Source of the DNA: Criblamydia sequanensis CRIB-18
GTDB taxonomy: Bacteria > Chlamydiota > Chlamydiia > Chlamydiales > Criblamydiaceae
DNA: 64,000 nt
NCBI RefSeq assembly: GCF_000750955.1
Contig: NZ_CCEJ010000007.1
Coordinates: forward strand, 176,255 to 240,254
Direction of reading: 5' to 3'
Made by a program: the position numbers and the translations under genes. Below the pieces are notes generated by a model. The model searched no databases. It had not been told where the DNA came from and saw nothing but the letters and a program-made list of their open reading frames with translations. The first letter of the stretch is position 1, and every line of letters starts with the position of its first letter. Below are positions 44,910-52,276 of this stretch, in pieces.

Positions 44910-45386
44910 ATGAAATGTCCCTTTTGTAATCACTCTGAGCTTAAAGTCACAGATTCAAGAGAAGCTCCTGAAATCAATGCCATAAGAAGGCGCAGAGAGT
45001 GTCTTAATTGCCAAAGACGTTTCACAACGTTTGAAACCTTTCAACTTGTTCAACAAGTTCTTAAAAGAGACGGTCGATATGAGGACTTTGATGAAGGCAA
45101 GCTAATTCGAGGATTAGAAGCGGCTTGCAGACATACTACAATTAGCCATGAGCAAATGTTCGCTATAGCCCATCAAATCACATTTACTCTTATGCAAAGA
45201 CAAGTAAAAGATGTCACTACGAAAGAAATAGGGGAGATGGTCATGGCAAAACTTCAAGGCTTAGACCCGATTGCCTATATTCGATTTGCCTGCGTTTATC
45301 GACGGTTTACAGACCTTGGTGATTTAATGGAAGCAATCAAGTTTGTGCAAGATCAGAAAGAACCTGTCTTATCTAAAAAATTTTGA
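44910..45386 (+). CDS. nrdR: Transcriptional repressor NrdR
   Basis: 158 residues. The zinc ribbon is formed by MKCPFC and ECLNCQRRFTTFE (two CxxC pairs) with the IRRRRECLNC DNA-binding stretch. The ATP-cone domain follows (VLKRDGRYEDFDEGKLIRGLEAAC) and the protein ends after AYIRFACVYRRF. NrdR senses ATP/dATP and represses ribonucleotide reductase genes through NrdR boxes. Length and motifs are normal. Upstream, TTGACA at 44884 is too close to the start to be an ordinary -35 box. The nrdR - dksA - lspA order is as I recall it from C. trachomatis. Confidence 0.95.
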   Translation: MKCPFCNHSELKVTDSREAPEINAIRRRRECLNCQRRFTTFETFQLVQQVLKRDGRYEDFDEGKLIRGLEAACRHTTISHEQMFAIAHQITFTLMQRQVKDVTTKEIGEMVMAKLQGLDPIAYIRFACVYRRFTDLGDLMEAIKFVQDQKEPVLSKKF

Positions 45387-45810
45387 TTGGCTATCTTTTG
45401 ATTGATAAGGTCTTTTCTATTCAAATAAACTTTAGAAGACCGCCTGATACAAAATATTGAAAAATAAGAAGATATTAACTAAACTCTTGACATCTTTTTA
45501 GAATTTAAAAATTTGTAGACAGAAATAAGTCTCTTAGGTTAATTAAAGTCGCCTCGGCACTAAACCGTAGTGCTCTTTTTGGGGGCTTTACTATCAATGC
45601 GTTAAATTGCAAATACCGCTACGGTAAAAGTTAATATATTAAAAAATATCTTACAATTTCGCGGCTTAAGTTCATGATTTAAGTAACGCGGATAAAAGAA
45701 ATACTCTATAATTAGGAAAAATTTGAAAGTTTAACAAGGCTTAATGGATTAACCCTTTTCGTTAACTTCCCTCTTATAGAAGAAACATTTCGTTTTAAGG
45801 AGTTCAAAGA
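45387..45810. other. 424-base non-coding gap with several hairpins
   Basis: No open frame of note. Visible structure: an interrupted inverted repeat GGTCTT/AAGACC near 45408-45441; GCACTA-AACCG-TAGTGC at 45557-45573 followed by TTTTT, enclosed by an outer pairing of TAAAGTC with GGGGGCTTTA; TACCG-CTA-CGGTA near 45605-45630; and a CGCG...CTTAA / TTAAG...CGCG stem near 45660-45690. The last 30 bases hold the strong ribosome-binding site of dksA. It could hold a small RNA or a structured dksA leader. Confidence 0.5.
45557..45580 (+). terminator. Hairpin plus T run between nrdR and dksA
   Basis: A 6-bp stem (GCACTA/TAGTGC) with a five-base loop, then CTCTTTTT. It could end nrdR transcription or act as an attenuator in the long dksA leader. 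Confidence 0.4.
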
Positions 45811-46176
45811 ATGCCTCTTAAAAAAAAGGAAGTAGACCAATTTAAAAAGCGTTTAGAAGAAATGCATCAGCAAATTCTAAAGCAATTGCGTGGGACTACA
45901 GAGGAAGTAAAAAAACCTGATGAGGCTACCGGATATTCGCAACATCAAGCCGACCAGGGTACCGATGATTTTGATAGAACCATTAGTCTTGAAGTGACAA
46001 CTCAAGAGTACAATTTGTTGAGACAAATTGAAAGAGCGCTTCAAAAAATCGCTGATAATACTTATGGAATCTGCGATGTAACAGGCGAGGAAATCCCAAA
46101 AGCTAGGCTCGACGCTATTCCCTATGCTACTATGACAGTCAAAGCTCAAGAGCAGTTGGAAAGAGGGCTTATTTAA
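45811..46176 (+). CDS. dksA: DksA/TraR-family transcription regulator with degenerate zinc site
   Basis: 121 residues. An N-terminal coiled coil (about 5-35) leads to GYSQHQADQGTDDFDRTIS and LRQIERALQKIADNTYGICDVTGEEIP, the classic DksA/TraR fold with the acidic tip. Only one of the four zinc cysteines remains (Cys88); the others are replaced (Thr at the +3 position, no Cys pair in PYATMTVKAQ). The same degeneracy is what I recall in Chlamydia DksA. These proteins bind RNA polymerase in the secondary channel. AAGGAG lies 9 bases before the ATG. It has a 634-base region to itself upstream of its start, including the nrdR gap. Confidence 0.92.
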   Translation: MPLKKKEVDQFKKRLEEMHQQILKQLRGTTEEVKKPDEATGYSQHQADQGTDDFDRTISLEVTTQEYNLLRQIERALQKIADNTYGICDVTGEEIPKARLDAIPYATMTVKAQEQLERGLI

Positions 46177-46195
46177 ATAATGTTTTACATTATTT
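46175..46195 (+). terminator. AT-rich perfect hairpin after dksA
   Basis: AAATAATGT-TTT-ACATTATTT forms a 9-bp stem directly at the dksA stop codon. There is no long T run after it, so it may be a weak terminator or a 3'-end stabiliser. Confidence 0.35.
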
Positions 46196-46317
46196 AACGA
46201 AAAATTGGAGTTTTAGCTAATTTCTTTAGAAAATATTCTGAAGTGTGGCATCTTTAAATCGCCAATTTTTCGGTAAGGCCTTTAATCGTCTCCTAAAAAA
46301 AGTTGCAATCAAATTTC

Positions 46318-46875
46318 ATGAAAAATTCCCTAACTAGCCTGAGGCTCCTGAAAAATCGAAATTTTTTATTTTCGCTTTCTCTTTTTGCCGGAGTTCTTTT
46401 TTTTGACCAGTGGCTCAAGTATGTGGTGCAGAATAAACTTCCTAAGATGTGTTTCTTCTGCTCTTACCCCTATGGCGGTTTTGGCGTTTTCAAAAATTTT
46501 TTAGGTGTTCAGTTCTCTATTGTGCATACAGCCAACAAAGGGGCGGCTTGGAGTCTTTTTTCTGAGTATCAAGAAGTCCTTTTACTGTTTAGAATCGCCC
46601 TTATCTTATTCCTCATTTTTTATGCCTGCCGATTTTCTTTTGGAAAAACTCTTTTTTTTCCTTACGCTCTTTTGATCGGGGGCGCGATTGCAAATATCAT
46701 AGACTACTTTACATATGGTCATGTGATCGATATGTTCTATTTTGTTTTTTGGGGATACAGCTACCCTGTTTTTAATATTGCCGACACAGCTATATTTATT
46801 TCTGTCGCCTGGATGGCCATGGCTTATTTATTTGAGTTAAAAAACGGACAGATTGAAAGAAAGGCTGTCAAGTAA
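46318..46875 (+). CDS. lspA: Lipoprotein signal peptidase LspA (signal peptidase II)
   Basis: 185 residues from the ATG at 46318; a TTG at 46303 would add five residues. Four membrane helices are seen. Family marks are FFDQWLKYVV, HTANKGAAWSLF, NIIDYFTYGHVIDMFYF and FNIADTAIFIS, where the Asp of NIID and of NIAD are the aspartic protease pair. It cleaves prolipoproteins before the lipidated Cys, and the window encodes at least two likely substrates (17510-18904, 27498-28184). The next gene starts right after its stop codon. Confidence 0.93.
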   Translation: MKNSLTSLRLLKNRNFLFSLSLFAGVLFFDQWLKYVVQNKLPKMCFFCSYPYGGFGVFKNFLGVQFSIVHTANKGAAWSLFSEYQEVLLLFRIALILFLIFYACRFSFGKTLFFPYALLIGGAIANIIDYFTYGHVIDMFYFVFWGYSYPVFNIADTAIFISVAWMAMAYLFELKNGQIERKAVK

Positions 46876-47589
46876 ATGGATCCCGAAATTCAAATAGGGT
46901 CTTCCTCCTATCCAAAGCCTTTGGAAGCGTCTAAATTTATAAAAGCTCCCATGCTTCTTTCGGAAAATGAACTGAGGCTTCTTTTTAAAACTTTAAAACC
47001 TTTTTGGCTTTTTAAAGCCGGAGGGGTGATAAAAAATCAAGATTGGTTAATTCCGGAAGAAAGCTTTATCGAAAATTATAAAGAGACGGTTCTGAATCAA
47101 ATAGAAAAAGCAAGCCATCCTCAAGAATTAAATAGAGCCTTATTTGCTGCATTTTTAACGAACGATCCCGATTCTATCTTCAGAATTCCAATCAATCACG
47201 AAACAGATCTACTAAAAATAAAAAAACCGATCATTCAAGTTCAAATGCATACCCTTTCTTATTCCAATGAAGATGGGCAATTTCGATCGATGGTTTTTGG
47301 GGAAGGCTCCTTTTTCTTTGGCCTTTTATTTTCGTACCCGCAGCTTATGAAAAATCAAGAGACGGAAGAAATTATTAAAATTGATCAAAGCCCTCTCTTT
47401 CCTAATACAAACATTTTTAAAAAATTACTTGTTTGGCAAAGGCAAAACACGACGCCAACCCCCTTTATCGTCAATAATGAGCGAATCAATTTTCCGGCAC
47501 GGATTGGTAAAGAATGCTACCGTTTTATCAATAATCACCCGGCCCTTCTCTCGCAAGGTTTAAAAGTTGCCCTCCCAAACAAAGGTTAA
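46876..47589 (+). CDS. Unknown protein co-transcribed with lspA
   Basis: 237 residues. The ATG follows the lspA stop without a gap, so the two are probably translated together; cinA starts 6 bases after its end. The protein is soluble, mixed alpha/beta, with MLLSENELRLLFKTLKPFWLFKAGG, then PIIQVQMHTLSYSNEDGQFRSMVFG and a C-terminal VWQRQNTTPTPF part. No family or catalytic motif is recognised. It may be a chlamydia-restricted protein. Confidence 0.7.
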   Translation: MDPEIQIGSSSYPKPLEASKFIKAPMLLSENELRLLFKTLKPFWLFKAGGVIKNQDWLIPEESFIENYKETVLNQIEKASHPQELNRALFAAFLTNDPDSIFRIPINHETDLLKIKKPIIQVQMHTLSYSNEDGQFRSMVFGEGSFFFGLLFSYPQLMKNQETEEIIKIDQSPLFPNTNIFKKLLVWQRQNTTPTPFIVNNERINFPARIGKECYRFINNHPALLSQGLKVALPNKG

Positions 47590-47595
47590 GCCGAA

Positions 47596-48807
47596 ATGAA
47601 AGTTTCAATTTTATCGATAGGCAATGAACTGTTAATGGGTAAAATTGCGAATACAAATGCAGCCCTCATTGCAAAAGATTTGACTCGTTTGGGGTTGAAA
47701 ATCTCCGCTATATACATGATTCAAGATGAAAAAGGGGAAATACAAAAAAAACTTTCCCTATCTCTTGATGAGAGCGATTGTGTCATTATTACGGGAGGCC
47801 TTGGGCCGACACTTGATGACATTACAAGAGAATCAGTTGCTGACTTTCTTAATTTAAAAATGGCCTTAAATGAACCCTTAAAAATTCGCCTTAAAGAAAA
47901 ATTCGGGGAGTTTAAGACCTTGGCTAACCAAGCAAGTGTTATTGCCGGGGCCGAAATACTTGAGAACCCTTATGGAACAGCGCCCGGACAACTTATTAAC
48001 TTGCAGTCTAAAAAAATCTTTCTGCTTCCGGGGGTTCCCTATGAGATGGCGTATCTTTTAGAAAAAGAAGTTCTGCCTAGAATTAAAATAAAAGAAGCGG
48101 GCGGAAAAGAAAAAACTTTTTTCATGACCGACCTTAGAGAAGGGGACGTAGACCCTTTTTTAAGAGAGTTTAAGAGTAAATATCGAACTTTAAGTTTTGG
48201 CATCTATCCAAAACCTGGGCTTCTTGAGATCATAGCTTATGACTTGCCCGGTGGATTAAGGGAAGGTGAGTTTGAAAAAGTTATTCAAGAAATCAATCAG
48301 AAATACAAAGATTACATTTATGATTCGACAAATGGGCTTATTGAAGAAGGGCTTCAGTCTCTTTTAAAGAAAAAACAATTATCTTTAAGTCTTGCTGAAT
48401 CTTGCACCGGCGGCCTTGCGAGTTCCAAAATCACTTCTCAAAGGGGAGCTTCTTTAGTTTTTAAGGGGTCATTGATAGCCTATTCTAATGAAATAAAAGA
48501 GGATTTGCTAAATGTTCCCCATGAAACATTGCAAGAAAAAGGAGCTGTAAGCTTTGAAACAGCCTTAGCTATGGCAAAAAACGCTCTTCTTAGGTTCAAT
48601 TCGGATATCGGAGCTTCTATTACAGGGATTGCAGGCCCGGACGGAGGGACTTTAGATAAACCTGTCGGAACCATTTTCATGGCCTTGGCTTTTAAAGATA
48701 GTCTTCCAAAAGTTAAAAAAATACAGGCTTTCGGCTCCCGAGAAATGATCCGGGAAGAAGGGGCAAACCGTCTTCTTAGTTTTTTATACCATACGCTTAA
48801 ATTTTAA
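47596..48807 (+). CDS. cinA: CinA-family protein (nicotinamide-nucleotide amidase with MoaB-like domain)
   Basis: 403 residues with two domains. The N-terminal MoaB/MogA-like (COG1058) half has SIGNELLMGKIANTN and TGGLGPTLDDITRE. The C-terminal PncC-like amidase half has LSLAESCTGGLASSKIT and ASITGIAGPDGGTLDKPVGT. CinA proteins deamidate NMN to nicotinic acid mononucleotide and hydrolyse ADP-ribose, in pyridine nucleotide salvage. Length is normal for full-length CinA. AAGG precedes the start; the gene lies 6 bases after an unknown gene. Confidence 0.93.
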   Translation: MKVSILSIGNELLMGKIANTNAALIAKDLTRLGLKISAIYMIQDEKGEIQKKLSLSLDESDCVIITGGLGPTLDDITRESVADFLNLKMALNEPLKIRLKEKFGEFKTLANQASVIAGAEILENPYGTAPGQLINLQSKKIFLLPGVPYEMAYLLEKEVLPRIKIKEAGGKEKTFFMTDLREGDVDPFLREFKSKYRTLSFGIYPKPGLLEIIAYDLPGGLREGEFEKVIQEINQKYKDYIYDSTNGLIEEGLQSLLKKKQLSLSLAESCTGGLASSKITSQRGASLVFKGSLIAYSNEIKEDLLNVPHETLQEKGAVSFETALAMAKNALLRFNSDIGASITGIAGPDGGTLDKPVGTIFMALAFKDSLPKVKKIQAFGSREMIREEGANRLLSFLYHTLKF

Positions 48808-48816
48808 GGTCACCTC

Positions 48817-48900
48817 ATGCAGCCCACCGATTACGAGTTCATCCAAAAAAAGGTTTTGAGAGAATTCGTTTGTGACCTTGACTTTCCAAAACTAATTTAA
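48817..48900 (+). CDS. Possible 27-residue small ORF
   Basis: ATG at 48817 with AAGG about 10 bases before it, ending in TAA at 48900. It lies exactly in the gap between cinA and the RNA methyltransferase. The peptide begins MQPTDYEFIQKKVLREF and is polar, with no motif. It is the only frame in that gap with a start and ribosome-binding site, but chance is not excluded. Confidence 0.3.
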   Translation: MQPTDYEFIQKKVLREFVCDLDFPKLI

Positions 48901-48911
48901 AAGGGTATCCA

Positions 48912-49715
48912 ATGCTCCTGACCAGTTTACAAAACCCAAAAATTAAAAGAGCTGTCAAATTAATGCAGCGAAGAGCGCGAGAGGGGGATCAAGCCTTCCT
49001 CATCGAAGGGCATCGAGAATTACTTAGGGCTCAGGAATCAGGCCAAAAATTAGAATGTTTATTTTATTGCCCCGCTCTCTTTTTAGAGGAGAATGAAGAG
49101 GCCCTTATAGAAGCTTTTAGAAAAGAGAAGGTTGAAATTTTTGAATGCATAGAGTCTGTATTTAGAAAAATTTCCTATAGAGATAGACCGGATGGGCTTA
49201 TCGGGATAGGGCGTAAGCATCATAGAACCTTGAGTGATTTAGAAGCGCTTATAAAAAAAACAGAAAATCCTCTCATAATTGTGGCAGAAGCTATAGAAAA
49301 GCCTGGAAATTTGGGAACCATTTTAAGATCGTCTGATGCTGTCGATGCCACAGCTTTAATAGTAGCTGATCCTTTGACTGATATCCATAATCCGAATGTT
49401 ATTCGAGCAAGTGTCGGGACCGTCTTTACAGTTCCGGTTTTTGAGATGGAAGGTAAGGCACTTTTAGAATGGCTTAAAAAAAATCAAATTTCCATTGTGG
49501 CTGCAACTCCTCATAGCGATATTGAATTTACAAAAGCTAATTTAAAAGGACCGATTGCTATTGCGTTTGGAACAGAAAAGCTTGGCTTAAGCCCTCTTTG
49601 GATGGACAAAGCTGACATTAAAGTAAAAATCCCAATGCTTGGGAGAGCGGATTCTCTTAATGTTGCCATGGCCGCAACCCTTTTAATGTTTGAGGCACTT
49701 AGACAGCGAAGTTAG
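48912..49715 (+). CDS. TrmH/SpoU-family RNA 2'-O-methyltransferase
   Basis: 267 residues. An N-terminal substrate-binding domain (about 1-95) begins SLQNPKIKRAVKLMQRRAREGDQAFLIEG, typical of rRNA-type SpoU enzymes. The knotted SPOUT catalytic domain has AIEKPGNLGTILRSSDAVD (motif 1, with the catalytic-type Arg), IAFGTEKLGLSPLW (motif 2) and IPMLGRADSLNVAMAATLLMFEALRQ (motif 3). It methylates a ribose 2'-OH in rRNA or tRNA using SAM. The target nucleotide cannot be predicted. Confidence 0.9.
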   Translation: MLLTSLQNPKIKRAVKLMQRRAREGDQAFLIEGHRELLRAQESGQKLECLFYCPALFLEENEEALIEAFRKEKVEIFECIESVFRKISYRDRPDGLIGIGRKHHRTLSDLEALIKKTENPLIIVAEAIEKPGNLGTILRSSDAVDATALIVADPLTDIHNPNVIRASVGTVFTVPVFEMEGKALLEWLKKNQISIVAATPHSDIEFTKANLKGPIAIAFGTEKLGLSPLWMDKADIKVKIPMLGRADSLNVAMAATLLMFEALRQRS

Positions 49716-49806
49716 AAAGGATAAAAGATTTTTTTTGACCCTATTTTTTGCAAAAACAAATGCAGGTTTCAACGAAACGATCCGAAAAATCAAATTGATT
49801 TAACTA

Positions 49807-51033
49807 TTACTTGGATTGTTCTTCTTCGTTTTCTTCAATCGCAGAAGTCTCTTCCAGTGTCGGAAGAGGAGGCATGGTCTTTAAGATCAACTCAAGCTGT
49901 TGGAACTCATTGAGGACCCTTTTAATATCAGCTACAATAATCGGGGTGTCTTTATGGTTTGCGAGCTTTTCATCTTTGAAAAAATTTAATAGGATAGTGA
50001 AAGGATGGATAAGAAGTTCAATATTGACATTCTTATCTTGTCTAAAGGCTTCTTTAGAAATGTTTTCAATTTGGCTAATAAGGGCAAAAAAAGTTTCTTT
50101 AAGCTCAAGATAGGAAACATCGATTTCTTTTAAGATGCGTCTTCCTGATTCAAGAAGCGTCAATGTCGCTTTATCTCCGATTTCCTTGAATCCATTTTTT
50201 TCAGCTTTTGAAGCGATCTTACCTGTTTCCAAAATAGGGTAGATGGCAAGGGAGATATCATACTTAGCCGCATCTATAGTCATCTCGCCAAGGGAGGTCA
50301 CAATGGATGCTATCACCGGTTCAAAGCTTTTCCGAATAGCATAATCACTGATCATTTCGTAGCGCTGAAAGATATAAAACAACATGAAAATGACGGGATC
50401 TTCACTATTCGGCTCGCGTTTTTCTGTATGACCGAGGCTTTTTGCAGCCGTTAGATAATCTTTGGACAATTTTCTTATAGATTGAGCGGAAGTAATGCTT
50501 AAGCTTGGTTGGACATGCTCAATAGCATTGCAGGCAATTTCACTTAAAGCATCGAGATGATTTAGCAGTTCTTTATCTTTATCTTGAGAGATAGCTTTGT
50601 TCCCAAGAGTATAAAATCGATCGATTAGAAAAAACGGACTGAAATAACTTCTTAAACGCTCATCTGATTTACTTAAAATCCAGGTGCCTAATCCGAAACC
50701 GATTAGCCAAAGAGCCAAGGCTCCTTTTATTCCAATCGCATTTTTAATGATTGTGTCAAAGATAAGATAGATTGAAAAAATGACAAACACAGAGAGGTAG
50801 GCATTTGAATAGGTTAACCAAGGGTCCTTATTCAGGATATCTGAGGAAAAAGGAGTTTGGTTTTGCTGCATCTTTTGGATAGCGCTTAAACTTGAGGCCT
50901 GAGCCAAAGAATATAAATAATAAAGGAAAAGACCGCCGAATAAGAATAGAAGCGTTGTATAAAGTTCTGAGAAAGCAATGTCTGTAAACATGACTAGAAA
51001 CGCTGCAATTAGTGACGCAATTAAGCCTGCCAT
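49807..51033 (-). CDS. Unknown membrane protein with N-terminal four-helix segment
   Basis: 408 residues. Hydrophobic helices lie near residues 2-20, 25-42, 75-95 and 100-117. The remaining ~290 residues are helical and soluble (for example HLDALSEIACNAIEHVQPSL and AIYPILETGKIASKAEKNGF), with a Glu-rich C-terminal tail. It resembles generic DUF2254-type membrane proteins in layout, but no motif confirms that. It converges with the RNA methyltransferase and lies downstream of the Gly-rich small protein. Confidence 0.62.
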   Translation of the reverse strand: MAGLIASLIAAFLVMFTDIAFSELYTTLLFLFGGLFLYYLYSLAQASSLSAIQKMQQNQTPFSSDILNKDPWLTYSNAYLSVFVIFSIYLIFDTIIKNAIGIKGALALWLIGFGLGTWILSKSDERLRSYFSPFFLIDRFYTLGNKAISQDKDKELLNHLDALSEIACNAIEHVQPSLSITSAQSIRKLSKDYLTAAKSLGHTEKREPNSEDPVIFMLFYIFQRYEMISDYAIRKSFEPVIASIVTSLGEMTIDAAKYDISLAIYPILETGKIASKAEKNGFKEIGDKATLTLLESGRRILKEIDVSYLELKETFFALISQIENISKEAFRQDKNVNIELLIHPFTILLNFFKDEKLANHKDTPIIVADIKRVLNEFQQLELILKTMPPLPTLEETSAIEENEEEQSK

Positions 51034-51069
51034 TTAAAGCGATTCCTTCATCCAGGGGTTATATGAAGA

Positions 51070-51092
51070 TGCCCTAATAGGCTATTAGGGCA
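51070..51092 (-). terminator. GC-containing perfect inverted repeat
   Basis: TGCCCTAATAG and CTATTAGGGCA are perfect complements with one extra base between them, giving a 9-bp stem and a 5-base loop. It lies between two co-oriented genes, 48 bases after the Gly-rich gene's stop. There is no T run, so it could be a terminator, an RNA-stability element or a protein-binding palindrome. Confidence 0.4.
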
Positions 51093-51139
51093 CCCTTTAA
51101 CTTAAGATATCTAAGAGAGTGCTTAAAAGCACGAACAAT

Positions 51140-51466
51140 TTATCGTGATTTTAAATAGCTTTTAAGAAGAGTTGTAAGAATAGTTAAAACAACACCGCCC
51201 CCAGCGCCGCCTCCAATGCTTGAAAGTAGGGCTTGAAGATCAAGATTGCCAAGAAGATGTTCAACACCTTGACCTGCCGCATTTGCAATTTCAGGGTTGT
51301 CAAGCAAACCGAGCGCTTGCATTAAAAGGCCTCCGAGTCCTCCGCCAACAGCTCCTGTTACGCTGTTTCCAAGAGTGCTCATGCTCTTTTCTTTCATTAC
51401 AGCCCCAGTAGCATTTCCGCCAAGAGCTCCGCTAATTAAACTGATCAATGTAGTTACAAGGTCCAC
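51140..51466 (-). CDS. Small Gly-rich hydrophobic protein
   Basis: 108 residues from a GTG at 51466, which has a strong GGGAGGA ribosome-binding site at -13 to -7; an upstream TTG at 51523 has none. The protein has alternating Gly-rich hydrophobic stretches: ISGALGGNATGAVM, TLGNSVTGAVGGGLGGLLM and GGGAGGGVVLTILTTLLKSY. The GN.(A/T)G ... LGN...G..GGG.GG pattern is shared with a widespread family of small membrane-associated proteins of unknown function. Probably membrane-inserted or self-assembling. Confidence 0.65.
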   Translation of the reverse strand: MDLVTTLISLISGALGGNATGAVMKEKSMSTLGNSVTGAVGGGLGGLLMQALGLLDNPEIANAAGQGVEHLLGNLDLQALLSSIGGGAGGGVVLTILTTLLKSYLKSR

Positions 51467-51589
51467 GATTTCCTCCCTTTTAGCTTTTAAAGAAGGGTTA
51501 ACATTTTTTTTTAATTTGGTCAAATTTTACTTGCTAAAAAATAGAAGAAAATCCTTTTTTTTATTCCCTTTATTAAAAAAAGTTGAATA

Positions 51590-51616
51590 TTAAAGTTTTA
51601 CGGAAGATGGCTCCAT
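51590..51616 (-). other. Eight-codon ORF behind a near-perfect Shine-Dalgarno sequence
   Basis: On the minus strand AAGGAGGTCATCC at 51622-51634 matches the ideal anti-16S complement at 12 of 13 bases. An ATG follows 5 bases after it at 51616, and the frame ends at TAA 51590-51592. It lies 124 bases upstream of the Gly-rich gene on the same strand. It could be a leader peptide; chance is possible. Confidence 0.3.
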
Positions 51617-51708
51617 CTCTTGGATGACCTCCTTCTTCCTTGCAAAATATCTATCGGATAAAGATGATAAAAATTTTGAAATGAAACGCATAAGTAAAAG
51701 AGCCTCAA

Positions 51709-52245
51709 ATGGATTTATTAAAAATATATTCCTCCGTATCCCCTAAAGTCGAAAAAAAAGCTCTTTTTAAAGGCAGTTTTATAGCAGGGGTAGGGGTTCT
51801 TCTTTTAGCATTTTCTGGCAGTTTTATAAGAGAACCCCTTTTAAAAATCTGGGGCTTGCCGATTCTTATTTTAAGCGCCTCCTTACTTACCTACGGTCTT
51901 TTGCCTTATAGGAGACTCATGCGGCTTCAAAGAAAACCAAATGAAATCATTGTGAGTGAAGAACTTTTACAATATGTCGAAAATAATAAAAGGCAAATCA
52001 CACTGCCATTATCTTTAATAAAAAAAGTAAGCTATCTTGAAGATAAGAATGACTATGGGATTGGGATTTGGTTAAAATCTTCTAAATACAGCGAAAAAAT
52101 TATCGTTCATAACCCTTCCTTCGACTTACAAAAAAAAGTTAACCAAAGTGAAAAGAAATGGAAATGCGATCTTTTTTTCCCTTATTTTTCGAGAAGATCG
52201 TTTACAAGAATCGGATTTATCGGAGAGGACGCTGAAGACTCTTAA
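51709..52245 (+). CDS. Small membrane protein, PH-like soluble part possible
   Basis: 178 residues. Two membrane helices (about 22-42 and 46-66) precede a soluble part with LMRLQRKPNEIIVSEELLQYVENNKRQITLPLSLIKKVSYLE, a strand-rich pattern like bacterial PH-domain membrane proteins. No catalytic motif. A hairpin overlaps its stop codon. It converges with kpsF. Confidence 0.62.
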   Translation: MDLLKIYSSVSPKVEKKALFKGSFIAGVGVLLLAFSGSFIREPLLKIWGLPILILSASLLTYGLLPYRRLMRLQRKPNEIIVSEELLQYVENNKRQITLPLSLIKKVSYLEDKNDYGIGIWLKSSKYSEKIIVHNPSFDLQKKVNQSEKKWKCDLFFPYFSRRSFTRIGFIGEDAEDS

Positions 52246-52276
52246 ACCCCTGATTAGGGGGCAATCGGGGGTTAAA
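52242..52276. terminator. Bidirectional terminator between converging genes
   Basis: TTAAACCCC and GGGGGTTAA pair across a G-rich loop and overlap the stop codons of both flanking genes (52245 plus, 52272 minus). A second GGGGG lies in the loop, so alternative pairings exist. Confidence 0.5.

Noticed and set aside
45540..45700. tRNA or known RNA family in the nrdR-dksA gap
   Set aside because: No T-arm GTTC-type motif, no cloverleaf, and no match to conserved cores of RNase P RNA, tmRNA or SRP RNA that I could see.
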